A DNA stretch of 64,000 nucleotides from Sipunculus nudus (lineage: Eukaryota; Annelida; Sipuncula; Golfingiida; Sipunculidae): the NCBI GenBank assembly GCA_026874595.1, contig CM049310.1, positions 78,113,056-78,177,055 of the forward strand, read 5' to 3'. Of this stretch, positions 38,677 through 51,285 are shown in pieces. Within the stretch, counting starts at the first letter, position 1, and each line of letters begins with the position of its first letter. The position numbers were made by a program, and so were the translations under genes. Below the pieces are notes generated by a model. That model searched no databases. It was not told the DNA's origin and worked only from the letters and a program-made list of their open reading frames with translations.

Positions 38677-38783
38677 GCGCATGCGCGAAGAATCAACGGC
38701 CTAATTGGAGCCCAGTCGCCCGCAGACGATTTGGAGAACGTATAAAATCGATCCTCGCAGGCGAAACTGTCTTTAGGTCAGAT
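38677..38783 (+). promoter_or_regulatory. Candidate core promoter: NRF1-like site, inverted CCAAT, TATA
   Basis: GCGCATGCGC (38677-38686) is a perfect NRF1-type palindrome. An inverted CCAAT (ATTGG) follows at 38704-38708 and TATAAAA at 38741-38747. An initiator-like TCAGAT lies at 38778-38783, about 39 bp after the TATA start, slightly long; starts nearer 38770 are equally possible. The block is GC-rich compared with its surroundings. Confidence 0.45.
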
Positions 38784-38958
38784 CGTTTTTTATCCGAATA
38801 ACAAATGTTGGTTGGGCATCGTTACCAGCGAGGCTTTCTGTCAGTCACTACATTTTTTAAAGAGGTTAATGACCTCGCCTGCTACTGTGTTCCTTGCCAG
38901 TATTTACATGTTTGTTTAGTATTACTCAATCTGCCCCGGCAGTTCTGGCAGCCAAGGG
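38780..38958 (+). CDS. Candidate first exon downstream of the 38.7-kb promoter
   Basis: After the predicted start, an ATG at 38805 opens a frame beginning MLVGHRYQRGFLSVTTFF, with a Cys-rich, hydrophobic middle (LACYCVPCQYLHVCLVLLNL). It runs to AAGGG|GTAAGT, a consensus donor at 38959, leaving in phase 1. Without splicing the frame would end at 39077. The coding status is uncertain: the exon might be 5' untranslated, with the ATG unused. No second exon in phase was identified within the following 10 kb. The hydrophobic segment could be a signal or membrane anchor if translated. Confidence 0.3.
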
Positions 38959-39299
38959 GTAAGTGTTATGGAGCTAAGAAACGATTCCAGGACGCAGACA
39001 AAATCAATATCCAGAACAGGATCCAGGTGTTTGTTGTTTTTTTTATCACAGTTTCAAAATATGTGGGGCGAATTTAAATCTATGTTAATGTAAATCCATT
39101 TACATCAACTGAAAAAAAGGTGTGAAAGTCGAGTGCTTGAAAACATTCTTTGGCAGCTTGGCTTAAGTCTATGCCTTTGAAGTTGGCAGCAACCGAGCCT
39201 ACAGACTCTGGAATTGATGTATATTGAGAAAAAAATATTTTTACTTTATTTTGTAAAATTAAGTGTTTAGAATTCATTACATGCTTGAGTGGAGTCCTT

Positions 39300-39825
39300 T
39301 TAGGTATTAAATGATAAGTTTCAAAATAAATTATTGACTTTAGAATATGGTGAATATCGTAGAATATAGAATTAAATGAAACATTGTATACAAGAAATTA
39401 TTAATATCCAGAATGTAGATAGAAGAACAGAAAAATAATTTTTTTTAAATGTAACATAAATTATTGACTCCTTTACAGGAACATAATTAAGCAGAGAAGT
39501 AAATGAAAAGTTTTAAAAGAAATTATTGATTTCTGTTACTGATTATCGTAGGACAGATAATTAAATTGAACTTTGTATGGAAGAAATTATTTACTTCTAG
39601 AACGTAGATAGAATAACAGAATTAAATGGGGGAAAATGAAACAGAAATAATTGACTTCTAGAAGGTACATAGTAGTACATAGAGATTAAATGACAAAATG
39701 AAACAGTAATTATTAACATCTGGAAGGTATATATAGCTGAACAGAGAATTGAATGAAAAGCTGTAAAAGAAATTATTTGACTTCTGTAGAAGGTATATAG
39801 TACAACATAGTAAGGGGAAGTATAA
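39300..39825. repeat. Degenerate minisatellite, ~65-70-bp units
   Basis: The word GAAATTATTGACTTCT or a variant recurs roughly every 60-75 bp, alternating with AATTAAATGAAA and GGTATATAG-like words. About eight diverged units. Confidence 0.6.
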
Positions 39826-40860
39826 GATGCACAGAAGATATGCACAGAGAACTTAACAGCAGAAGAATAAATTAGCTAGAAAATAAAATATAGGCTTAAT
39901 ACGACTGAGAAGTTTTTTAAAATGTCTGAGATTGTCATCAATAAGAGAGTGACATTGATGCTTTAGAATACAGTTGTGTATTAGATTGCCAAGTTGGAAA
40001 AAAATCTGTCAAAGAGGCACATGCATGCTTGATATATAATGCAGTTCCAATAGACCGATGTTTGCTGTCCAAGGATATGTAGGCCTAGAACTCAAGATCA
40101 ACTGATAATATCCCTGAATACACGACTCAGTAGGCATTTATATTGGACTAGTAAGTCTATACATGAGTCCTGACACAAGTAATATGGGGAAATGCATTGC
40201 CACGGCCATTAATCCTGTGTCCTCAGTATCGTGGTTAACAGCCGATAATCTCCAAAAATTAGTCTACGAGTAATGCATTAACACACAAGAATAAATGTGA
40301 ATTCACAAACAAAAATGAAAATCTGTCTCTATATGGTAACCGTTTCCTGTGTTGGTAAAAAGTTATCGTTCAGTAACCTGTGCGAGACATGCTTGTATTA
40401 ACGTGGTCAGTAATTAAGCAGACGTGCAGGGGCATTTCCAATATGCTGAATTACAACGGAATCTTTCTTGCACATGTTAGGTATTGTTAGAAAGTACACC
40501 AAAATATCTAACGACTGGTCTGGGTTTTTTTTAAATGACAGCGTATAGCTGTAGGCCATGAGTAAAAAATGACGAAAATATTTGGATCCTTATCAAGCCT
40601 TACAGTGCAGTCGTCGATACAAGATGCAAGGACACCCTGACGCTAGTCGTGGACTCTCCATGCATGCAGAGGAATAATATTCAAAGGGAGCAGTGTAAAA
40701 CCCTGATGTCACTTTGGTTCATCGACGCAGTTACACGTGCCTCTTGCGTTCCACAAATAGTTTTCACCTTTTTAACCGTTAAAGGGGTATATATTAAATA
40801 TATTGCAATATGGAGCTATCCATATACGCAACAAAGCGCAAATTGCGGAATATGTTAAAA

Positions 40861-40862
<2 letters not shown>

Positions 40863-40920
<58 letters not shown>

Positions 40921-40927
40921 CATACAT
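40863..40927. repeat. (TA)n microsatellite with (CATA)n tail
   Basis: About 26 TA units followed by three CATA units. Confidence 0.95.
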
Positions 40928-41688
40928 AAATTATGAGTCTATTTAACACACATTATATCCCTCATATAACAGTTGCATTCCAAATAGCACCTGTGTACAG
41001 CTCTATAGAGCAGACTCGTACCATGCCTCATATCGTGTTGCCTTATATTTCCAAATCCTAAAGTTTCCGATACATATATACGGTGAATAATATTCAAGTG
41101 CATTCACTGGAACCACGCTCAGCGCGTTTATACTTGAAAAGTTAAGAAATTACTCTTCCTTTTGCATCCAGTTAACTAATGTCGTACGATCTTTTAACTC
41201 TATAGTATATATGCTGACCTTGAAGTTATGGAGACGGTGTATGTGTCATTATGGACCATGGTTCAGTGCTCTATATATGTGGGGTCCTAGTATACCCTGT
41301 AATAAAACCGACCTTCACACAAAGCTTGTCAACATGAAGAGAAATGTACCCTGGTAAAATAACCACACCCAACGTTATACCCTGCAGGACATTTTATTAT
41401 GCCCCAATAAGGAGGCTAGGTTTTGACTCCTGACTGCATGTTTCTTTTGCTTTTAATCGTTTATTATTAGGTTTACGGAGAAACTACCGAAAAGTTTTCC
41501 ACAAAAAGTTCGACCATGCAGGAGAATAGAGCTGGAACATCGTCAAGGGAATTAAGGAATCATACGTTTGTAGCAGATCCGCATATAAAGAGTGCACATT
41601 TGAAGCTGGCTGCATGTATTTAAATCTTTGAAAATTGCTAGCATATATAGTATACAGGCACTGTCAGTCAGTATATACTTGGGTGTAA

Positions 41689-41890
41689 ACTTATTCCAAT
41701 TTGCTTGTGCCCTATTCTCTAAGCTTATTCCAATATGCTTGTGCCCTATTATCTAAGCTTATTCCAATTTGCGTGTGTCCTGTTCTCTCATCAACTTCCA
41801 ATTTGCTTGTGTCCTATTCTCTAAGCTTATTCCAATTCGTTTGTGCCCTATTCTCCAAGCTTATTCCAGTTTGCTTGTGTCCTATGGTCT
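41689..41890. repeat. 34-35-bp minisatellite, about six units
   Basis: Each unit runs CTTATTCCAATTTGCTTGTG then a CCTATTCTCTAAG end, so AAGCTT forms at most junctions. Units differ by a few substitutions; one junction (CATCAACTT) is mutated. Confidence 0.9.
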
Positions 41891-43285
41891 CTTTATAAAT
41901 ATAGAGTTAAGTTTTCAATACTGTCGGCCTATACAGACGGACCCTGGGTTATAAACTATATAATCAAACTTCGACCCTTTCCAGAAAAGGATGATATATA
42001 ACTGCAAATGGCAAAATGGTGAAGTATCCAAAGAAATTTGTTAATTTGTCAATGTTATAAGGTGTACAGCAGGATATATAATATACGGATCAGTAATGTT
42101 GCCGTGGGGATCTGAGATAGAAAGTAATAAGGGACATACAGTCCGAAAAGTGAATATCCGTATATAGCCGAAAATTATTTCAAGTTTGTTCAAGAGAAAA
42201 CAACCGCATATATATCATGTATGTACATATATACACACATTATGTCTAATTGATTTCTCTGAGTGTTTATCATGTTCGGTTCTCAGGACTCCACTCCGGT
42301 TAAACTTATATAGTGTATCTCTGCCCCTAAGCTATTCGTAACGAATCCAAACCCATGTATACTTCCTGGTTATATCACGTATATCGTATAGACGTCAATT
42401 TAACAGACGCTCTGTATAAATCGCCGTTGCGTGTGTAAAAACATTTCAGGGTCAACTGATCCCGTTATCTTCGTCTATTCGATCCTCGGTTATGTAAATT
42501 AAACAATAGGTCAAGTATAGCTCTTCTCGCTCAATTCTGGGAAATGTTGTATTGACAAATAATGGCAGCCAAGTCCTTTCATGCATGCTTATAAAAAAAC
42601 AGGTGTGGTTACATGTGTTCGTATATGCGTGAACTTGCAGACTAATGTATTTGTAAAGCTGGTCTATAGCGGGCCTTCCACTGAAAAGATGGTGAATAAA
42701 CGTCATTTTACCCCGAATCCCTGAGTTCACGCAGATCCAATATATATGCGTAAAATTGTTCCTGTGGCGATTTTCACGCATATACGTATATATTCATATA
42801 CGCCGATGGACAAAAAATAAGAAAAAAAAATATATAAATACGCTAAGGACTACATGGAAACACCGCAGTTGCAAAATCATATGAGTGATTTTTCACCCAT
42901 ATATACGCACACATGCAAACACCCCTAAATGGTGTTCCTGATCCGCTAATGCGGACTTTTTTGGATGTGTATTGGATGTGTATAAATATGTTTTTTAGTG
43001 GGACGGAGTCAAATATTTAGCGTAATTCTTTATTAACTACATATTGGCATATTAAAACGTATACAGCGAACTTATGCTAAAACTTGAAATATATGACAAA
43101 TCTTCACTACAGCAACCATAATTCACCCTCCATGAGCCATGTCAGATAAGACGTTAAGTTTAACGGAGTCATATTAAAACTATTACTGCGTGTAAACTGT
43201 AGATATATAATTATATATATAAAGCCTAAATTTATATATATGTCATGTGCATATACACATATGTTAATATGAGGTCATGAAGCCT

Positions 43286-43383
43286 GTAGCACGTAGTAGT
43301 AGCAGTAGTGACAACAGCAATGGCAGCAGCAGCAGCGGCAGCAGCAGCCGCAGTAGCCGCAGCAGCAGCAGCAACAGCAGCTG
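43286..43383. repeat. CAG/CNG trinucleotide-rich tract
   Basis: An interrupted run of CAG, CGG, CCG and TAG triplets. A minus-strand frame through it encodes a Cys-rich string, which reflects the repeat and not a gene. Confidence 0.9.
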
Positions 43384-43420
43384 GACCTTCCTGGTCTATT
43401 ATATATATATATAGAGACGC

Positions 43421-43509
43421 TTATAGAACAAGAAAAGACAGAAAGAGTCGGATCACCCATACGGTTTGATCCGACTTTTTCTGTGTATTCTTGAATTAAG
43501 TTGTTCTAA
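43421..43509. repeat. Foldback related to the 7.2-kb tRNA-like elements, no tRNA core
   Basis: AGAACAAG and GACAGAAAGAGTCGGATCA on the left pair with TGATCCGACTTTTTCTGTG and TTGTTCTA on the right around a short loop containing CCCATACGG. Inverted, the right flank (CAAGAATACACAGAAAA) and the loop (CCGTATGGG) match the flank and B-box side of the elements at 7191 and 7462. Confidence 0.6.
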
Positions 43510-46500
43510 AGTAGTATTGTAATTAGTTTTATCATTATTAGTTATCAAGCATAAATTCTTTTATAATGTATTATTGTATAAAAAATAGACCACAGTGGAA
43601 TTCTAAATTACACCCAAATTCATAATCCTTCAATCGAAATATAGGTTCTGTGACCTGTCTGACTTTATATATATATTTCGTGCTTGTTGTCATTTGTATT
43701 CTGTAGCCAACGAAAATCTGTTGTTTATTTTATCTTGATATTTCATGGCACGACATAAAATGCCAAGACATTTCTGGGAAAATATACATCACTGCCACAG
43801 AGACATTGAAAAAAAAAATGTTAACTTCCACACCGTTCGCTGTCTCATGTCTTGGGCAAGGACATTGCGAAGCTAAATATAAAGGCCTTTCCAGATGAAA
43901 TCTATACAACGCGATAACACGCATGTAAAAACCAGAAATATGACACTGTTGTCAGTTTGACGCCAAGATCTGCAGGGGCGTTTTATTCTTCTAATACCAC
44001 AAGCTGACCTCTTTTCGAGACCCTTGCTTGTTTTGTATTGTCTGTTGGGAACATGGCTTTTTTCTCTCCTTTTAAGCCATAACAAGCGACCTTGAATTCA
44101 AGGACATCTACTATTTATGGCCGCCATAGTGACTCATAAAGGTAACCATGGCGACTGCATTTGCACCGAATCACTGAGAAGCAAATCCGTCCGCCTATAC
44201 ACCCCACATGCAGTAACTTGCTAATTAAATCTTCTTAATGATTTAGACTTGCCACAACACGCATGGGGGAAGTGATAATTTCTATGATTTAATGAGCATG
44301 TGTAAATCGAGTACATAATTCATATAGGTAGTAAAGACGCCAGGACCACAGTAATTAAATCTTACAATAAAGTGTTTTACGTGATTATTTGAATATCAAT
44401 CGCAGTAATTGTCTAATCCTTGTGCATGTGAAGTTTTTTTTTATCTGACTCAGCGCACCTGTTTCCTCTGCCACTGTTTTACCTGGCGTCACTCATTGAC
44501 TTTAACAAAACCTACTATACTTTCGTATTAAAGAAATTATTATTATAATATTTCTGTGAGCTGCCACATTTTCAAACAAGAATTACTTATAGCAATAAGC
44601 ATGGTAATTTGTTGGTGTTAAAATGTTAATACTTAATTGTTTCTCGCTTACGCGCATGCATGCATATATATATATATATATATATATGTATACTCGGTAA
44701 TTATACATATTATATTTAAAGGAATCAAGATACTGGGCGTAAAGGGAAGGCCGAAACAAAGTAGGAACAATTTTTAAACATTGTGAATAAATTCAGCGTT
44801 AATCCATGCAAAGATATGATTAAAGGGACATAATCAACTGCAATAATAAACCTATTCTTTCACACTATCTGTAAATTTTTGTTTTATACAAGTTTCAAAC
44901 AAAACCATCCCAGCACACAGTCTCATTACCTCACATACGGCTGTTCAACAACCTGTTAAGGCTCTGCGTGTTGGTAAACACAGTTCACGTTTGCCTGTTT
45001 ACCATTACAAGGCAGCGTGACTGGAGGTCCGATTGTGAACCGCAACAGGCGATGTTTCAGCCAGCGGGAACATTTATTACATTTTTCGGGCCAAGTCAGC
45101 CAGGACATCTCATGCCTGACACGTGTTGTGCCTGGGCGATGCACTCAGTTCCACTTGCTGTGTTAATGTTGACGCCTGTGTTCGCGCCAGGTCCACTGTT
45201 TCTCAACACTCGTTTACAGGAGTAAGCAAACGGTTTCAGGGCAATATTTTGGCACGTACAATTTTATATTATAGAGAAGAAGCTATTTTTCGTGTTTATA
45301 CTGTTTATACAATATGCTTTACAGGTGATTGGGCCCCTTTAAACACACGTAAACATCAACGTAAACACACATGCACACACCAAAAAGGGGTGCTTACATG
45401 AATATCACCTGTCATCATAGTCTTGCTCGTTTTAGTTATTCCTCTGAAGGTTTGTTCAAGATCTCATTGATAAAGTTCGGCTCCATATCTTTAACTCTAT
45501 ACTTAAATGTTAAGGTAGCAGAACTGATCATTAGCATGTATGAGCATTATTTCAATTCTTCCTTAATACTAAGTATTTGCCTCGGACCCCTTGAATAATG
45601 TACACCTCTAAAATCTAAGGATATGTTCGGCATGATTGTATAGAGAAAGTGTGGGTTTTCTGATAATATATTTATATATATTTAGATTTTAAGACGTTTA
45701 ATGAATGTCACATATTAAACTAAAAATTATTCATTCAAGCATAGATGTAACAGCTACCGATTATCTCTGCATGTGCATCATGTTAAAGTAGTTAAAAATT
45801 CAGTTTTTTATATTGGATGCCTACACTCAAAGTTATGATTTTTAGTTTAAAATATCTTAAACGAAAATAAAACACCTGGCTAGAGATAGGATAGAGCCAA
45901 ATTGAAAGTCTAAGTACATGACCCGCGCCGTCCCCCTTACATCCATACGTTGGCAACACACTAATTTTCCACAGAAATGTGTTCAATTTGACCATATCAC
46001 ACAGAAGAAGCATTTATAGTTGATCTGATACATACAACGGGTCCTCAATAATGCTATACACCATGCATACATACGTACGTTTCTCATGTTATATCTAATA
46101 CATATGAATAACACTTTTAATATTGTATAGAGTTGTAAACAGTTAAACTTTTAATCATTAACATGTTATATATAAGCAGGTTTTACAGAACAAAAACAGG
46201 AAAACAGGTGTAAGAAAAAAAAACCCGCCACGCCCATCAGGTGAGGTACTTAATACATGTGTGGGTAGGCTGACTGTTTAACGGTTATCAAGCACACAAT
46301 GTGTCACGTGCAAGCTGCCAGAGGCGTCTGAGCCTCGATGCCAGTTAGTCATTCAACCCATCACCGCGCCAGTCAGCACAGTCTCATTACACAACCGTTG
46401 ACATCAACCACTCAGCCTCGGGATATTATATTCATCATTGATTACTAATAACTTTGACAGCTCGACACAAAATAGGCACCCATATCCATCAGGGTGTGTG

Positions 46501-48679
46501 CATATAGTTTATTTCTGTTAATTCGGGTTCATTCATGTTTGATCTATAAAATCACTGAGCTATTAATGCACTGTTTGTAAATGTTCAGTCACGCATCAGT
46601 TTATATATGGATGCTTGGAAGATAATGTTGAGGCGCTTTTATGAAACGGGTAGGGAATGTGCGACAGACGATAATAGTTGTAGCAGACGACACTGACTGT
46701 ACTAAAACAGACGACAGTGACTGTTTACTCTCAGCTAGGAATTATAAATACTATTTTATTACATGCAATCTGTATACTGTGTATATAGTTAAACACGCCA
46801 ACGCAGATTTCTCTGCGACAAAAAAAAAATAATGTGAGCGGCCAATGTTGTTTTCCTGAAGAAGAAAATTTAATATGATTCAATTATGCATGCATGCCTA
46901 AGCCAGATAATATGTACGGAAATACATATGCATACATGTCAATAATCATGGTCATGTTATATATATATATATATATATAAAACCTGGAATTAAAAAATCA
47001 GCGTATGTTGATAATTTGATTTCTAAAGACGGAAGTATGATCACATACAAATCCACGAATACCACCTGAACCGTACACTACTTGTGTATCTGTCCCCTGT
47101 TTAACTTGGTTTCATGAACCTCATGCACAAATAAATTTCGACCTATATATGGATTAATCTTCCACAGCGTTGCAATCGTCCTATATATGTGCTATCTACT
47201 CCCCTTGGATGATACACGACTGTCTTTCGCAGGAATGTCTACATCCATATATTTAGCAAATGCGTCATGTAATTTTATCTGTGTATATATTAGTATAAAT
47301 TGTATTGACCGGACTTCTCAATCACGGATGATTGTACTTTTCTACCGCTTATTGCATTGTTAATGAAGTAGATGACAACAATGTTACAGTAACATATTCA
47401 AAACAGCTGGGATAAAAATGTTATACAGAGAAAAAGATTTTTCACATATAGAATAAAAATAAATAAATGTGTAGGTTTTCACCACTTGATCCACTGGTAT
47501 GCATGGATGACCGTGAATATAAGATACATAAAAAGATATCAACAGTCCGACGGTGCATGTCTTCTCGACTTACATCGCCGCACTAGAAATGCCCCACCAA
47601 ATCCCTACGGGGTTTGTTGTTGGTTCACGTCAGTGTTGCTTGCTATATGGGCGTGCATGGATTGGATTATACCATGAAATGGCGCAGTGTGTAAAAGCCA
47701 CAGCATATTAATAATAGTTATACACATAAACCTCTCATTTGGAAGGAAAACATTGCCATCAGCTTAATAAACTATGTCAGGTGGAAGTATAACATTGCCA
47801 TAAGCTTTCCAAACTATATATGTCAGATGGATCAATAATGGAGCAGGCACCAGTCTTCACAAATGGTATTTCACATTAGGAAATCTACCTGTATGAACAG
47901 TTTTATTGATTTACTATCATAGCTTTGTTTGATCTCATCATCTGGAAATCTGAACATAGGAAACTCGGATGATCCCCATTAATGGCATGAATGTGTTGTG
48001 ATTGATGCATGGGTACCAGTGCATTAAGCCGTGTTGTTTGATGGAACGGTGCCTAATACCGCTACGAGTAGCCATGAGTGAATGCACGAATTAATACCTT
48101 GTTACTGGATAGTTTCTGTGTAAATGGATAAGTGTACATACAGAAGGACTATATGTATAATGTACGTCTGTATATATGAATATTCCAATTGCACTTAGGC
48201 TTAGTTGGTGTAACAATTCATTTGTCTATTTTTCAAATTATGTCCATCTACATTAATAAGGACAATTAATTGAATCCGGTCCTGCAATGAGAATATATCA
48301 AAGTACATGATAGGCCTAAATACCAATAATCGAAACTGAAAATTCTAATACCAATAGAAGAAAAGATAGGAAGACGCTTAAAAATAAAGGCAACAAATAG
48401 GGAGGTGGTCCGTAAGACGTCAGATGTATATCTTTATTTTTAATTAATTTGCCGGCTGTTTTACTGGGCCTGTCTATTTGATGATTACAGTGCTTAGAAG
48501 CGAGAAATGCCGCCTCACTTTCTCAATACAAAAATCAAAAGATATCAGCATCAAGGCAGGCGAGTGCATGTATACAACAGTGCAGTTGACGTACCATAAA
48601 GAAACGTACTTGCAATCCAATTACCGTAAAGACAGCAAAACCCCTTCCTCCTCTGTTATTTTGTTATTATTTTTTTCAG

Positions 48680-48757
48680 CGTGTGTGTATCTGGTAGATG
48701 ACTGAGGAAGCCTCGGAGGAGATAGGTATTGATTTTAACGTACATCCCGTGAGCAAG
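48680..48757 (+). CDS. Candidate start-codon exon of a micro-ORF gene
   Basis: A strong acceptor (TTATTTTTTTTCAG) is followed by 18 bases, then ATG at 48698 and 20 codons (MTEEASEEIGIDFNVHPVSK) to the consensus donor AAG|GTAAGC. All three frames are closed before the ATG, so this can only be an exon holding a 5' UTR end and start codon, or a non-coding exon. The peptide is strongly acidic at its N terminus. A minus-strand frame (48676-48885, containing FDKITDAFDYESAWFVVRIR) overlaps it and looks equally protein-like, so the strand is not certain. No promoter was assigned. Confidence 0.35.
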
Positions 48758-48907
48758 GTAAGCTTCTGGGGTGTTCGTCTGGCTTCCAGTGTAGGCTTTC
48801 TCATTTTCCGTATCCTAACAACAAACCAAGCAGATTCATAATCAAAGGCATCTGTGATCTTGTCAAAGTGTGAGTTTGCTCTCACGGTTTATTACTCTCT
48901 CTCTCAG

Positions 48908-48928
48908 GCACTACATCGCGATCTTTAA
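48908..48928 (+). CDS. Candidate second exon and stop of the micro-ORF
   Basis: A CT-rich acceptor (TTACTCTCTCTCTCAG) 150 bp after the donor at 48758 joins in phase 0 and adds ALHRDL before TAA at 48926-48928, giving a 26-residue product. An ATTAAA lies at about 48951 downstream. The short intron and good sites make this plausible, but the acceptor at this CT run may be fortuitous and the true next exon may lie elsewhere. Confidence 0.22.
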   Translation, partial: ALHRDL

Positions 48929-48959
48929 TACAGTTGAAGTTTTGGCATTAAAACTGTAT

Positions 48960-51285
48960 AACCGCTCTCTGCTTAAATTTCTGTGCGTGCCCTTTTTATT
49001 ACCAGGAAAGATAAAATGCTATATGCAAATATTCTTCTATTCTACACACATACGCATTTAAAGACTTCTGCGAAGAATATATATATATTGGATTTATTTA
49101 GATAATCAACTGTCAATATAATGATGACATCTCTCTCTCTCATTTTTCTTTGGTATTGAGATTTACCTATCACGACGTTTAAAATATTTATTTAAGTTAT
49201 TTTGCAGGTGTGTATTTTTTTATGTTTTGCTGGAGTGAGCGACAAACGAACACATTATATAAGAATACCTTACACAGCAGACAAAACAGAGATAGAGAGG
49301 GAAAAGCAATATCCTGAACAGTACAACAAGACATAATATGCTGCTGCTGCACAATTTATTTATATTTATTTTTATTTATTTATTAAGCATTGTCCTTAAG
49401 TGTAAATTGTCATCTGCTTTATTTAACTTTACACTAGGAAACGTACCTATATATATTAGTAGTAAGAATTGGTTGTAAAATCACAATCGATGGTTGAAGG
49501 ATAAAAAGACAAAGGGTTATCGATTATTAATCCATTGTTTTATGTAACATCTATATTACCGTGAAATTTGCGTTACAGAACTATACCTAACATATATATC
49601 GAGAAAATTCAGTCTAACCTGTACATCATGCACGCAGAAAGGTCAAGGTAAAGGTTGGGATGTTGACACTTATCCGTTGCACAAGACTAAAATTTATTGC
49701 TGTTCCGTGTTTTGTCTTTCTTGTGTCTTTCTTATGAATGAAAACGACCAATCATCGATATGATCGATTTATTGACACACCACTAAAACATACATGTGAA
49801 CAACTGTTTTTTGTTGATGCACATAGATAAATCCTCACGCATTCCATAGCACATATATATTAATAAGTAAAAGTAATAAGTAAATAGTAATAAGTAAAAG
49901 ATTTATTTATATTTACATTTGTAAGGTTCCAAAATAGTAATGGCTGAAAATTCACTTTGTTTGTAACAAGCTTTATGGTGTCTCTCTTACGAACTATTCA
50001 AATGTCGAGTCCCTTAATTTCCTCGGGTGTAAATAAACCGTTGCTGCTTTAACCAGTTCCAGGTGGTTTTTCTTTTCTGTGAAAGAGAGACAAGATCACA
50101 GGGGCCTTGCATCTGTTAATATTTTCCCCGTTAAATTTATAGCCATGCATAGCGCATTCAATGCGGATCGGGAAGTTCAACAAATTCAGGAAACCCCATC
50201 GTCATATGTTTGCATTTATACAACGTATACTGCAAGGATGTATACTGCTTTGTGTTTCAGCATGTGCAGTCTCAAGTTGCAGATGCAGTTTCTGCAGCCT
50301 CATCTGCGCATACTAATTAGTAAATAATATTTTTTATCAGAAACAACTGTGAAATCTGACAGAACAAATGTAGTTCACTCTTGATTAAATGCTGTCAGTT
50401 TCTCCAGCAATGTCTCAGAAAAAAATTAAGTTGCAACAACTAATTTTCTGATTAAAATTTAATTCAAAGAGCTCGAAACTAAGAACAATTGAAACTTTTA
50501 TATATCTATGGTTTAAGTCTTATAGTTTATAATCATATATGTATGCGTGTGTAAGCGACATAAATGTATTATTATATTTAGACTTTAACTCATGTCTGCA
50601 CGAGACTCTATTCATTATAATAGGGAAATATAGCCAAAACAAATCTGCCGAGCGTTTGAACCTGCCCTTGTTTTGGCTGGCTTTTTGCTTCGCGACCTCT
50701 GGCTCCCCGGAATCTGGCTGCCATAGCGCCGAGTCATTCATCAGGTATGTCTGTTGCTATAGGTACCGTGTACCAGATGACTTCAGAGAGACTGGGCCCG
50801 TGTGTAACATATGTTAATGGCTTTTGTGTTTCATTGACATTTCAGGATGTGGTAATGAAGAAATGATGGAATTTTAGATCATTTCAACATACATTAGGCC
50901 TATATAATGGCTTACATCACGGGTTGTTACATATTAATAAGCTGTGGAGTGTTTACGGTTTTTGTGCACGTACATGTACGGTAGCTTGGACGTGTAGGCA
51001 TTTTCAGCGGATTAGGAGGGGGTTTCCTAGAGGAATGCTATAAATCAACTTTGTTTTCTAGCACATATGTAATATGTAATGTTCACGTGATAGCTGTTAG
51101 CCGCCTTTTCACTTTCTACATCAGCTAGGAATCAACACCTGGTTACTTCAGCCATTGCATTCCCTCGTCTATTATAAAATCAGATCAGAACATTCCAGGC
51201 TCAGCATCTGACCCATATCTGCAATTCCTACGGGTCAGTGATGTTGAAAGGGCTATATTAATCGTATATATAACGTACTATATAA
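48960..51285. other. Stretch without a supported gene
   Basis: AT-rich. A GC-richer patch at 50645-50745 ends in CATCAG|GTATGT, a consensus donor, and could be an untranslated first exon, but no promoter or start codon supports it. Nothing else was seen. Confidence 0.4.

Larger units (their letters stand above)
39830..48670. other. Long stretch without a supported gene
   Basis: AT-rich sequence with (TA)n tracts at 40863-40915, 44663-44688 and 46957-46980, the minisatellite at 41689, the CAG-rich tract at 43286 and the foldback at 43421. GC-richer patches at 44980-45230 and 46205-46440 stand out but have no paired splice sites or clear promoter. The 109-codon minus-strand frame at 42452-42781 has no further support. 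Confidence 0.45.

Noticed and set aside
42452-42781. 109-codon minus-strand ORF
   Set aside because: Length is within chance for 64 kb; composition is unremarkable and there are no splice partners.
43275-43460. Cys-rich peptide gene on the minus strand
   Set aside because: The Cys string is the reverse of a CAG/CNG trinucleotide tract.
44956-45401. Cluster of overlapping ORFs in a GC-richer patch
   Set aside because: Three frames on two strands are open at once, which indicates base composition and not coding.
50539-50817. 92-codon ORF ending near a GTATGT donor
   Set aside because: The GC-richer part could be an untranslated exon, but no promoter, acceptor or partner exon was found.
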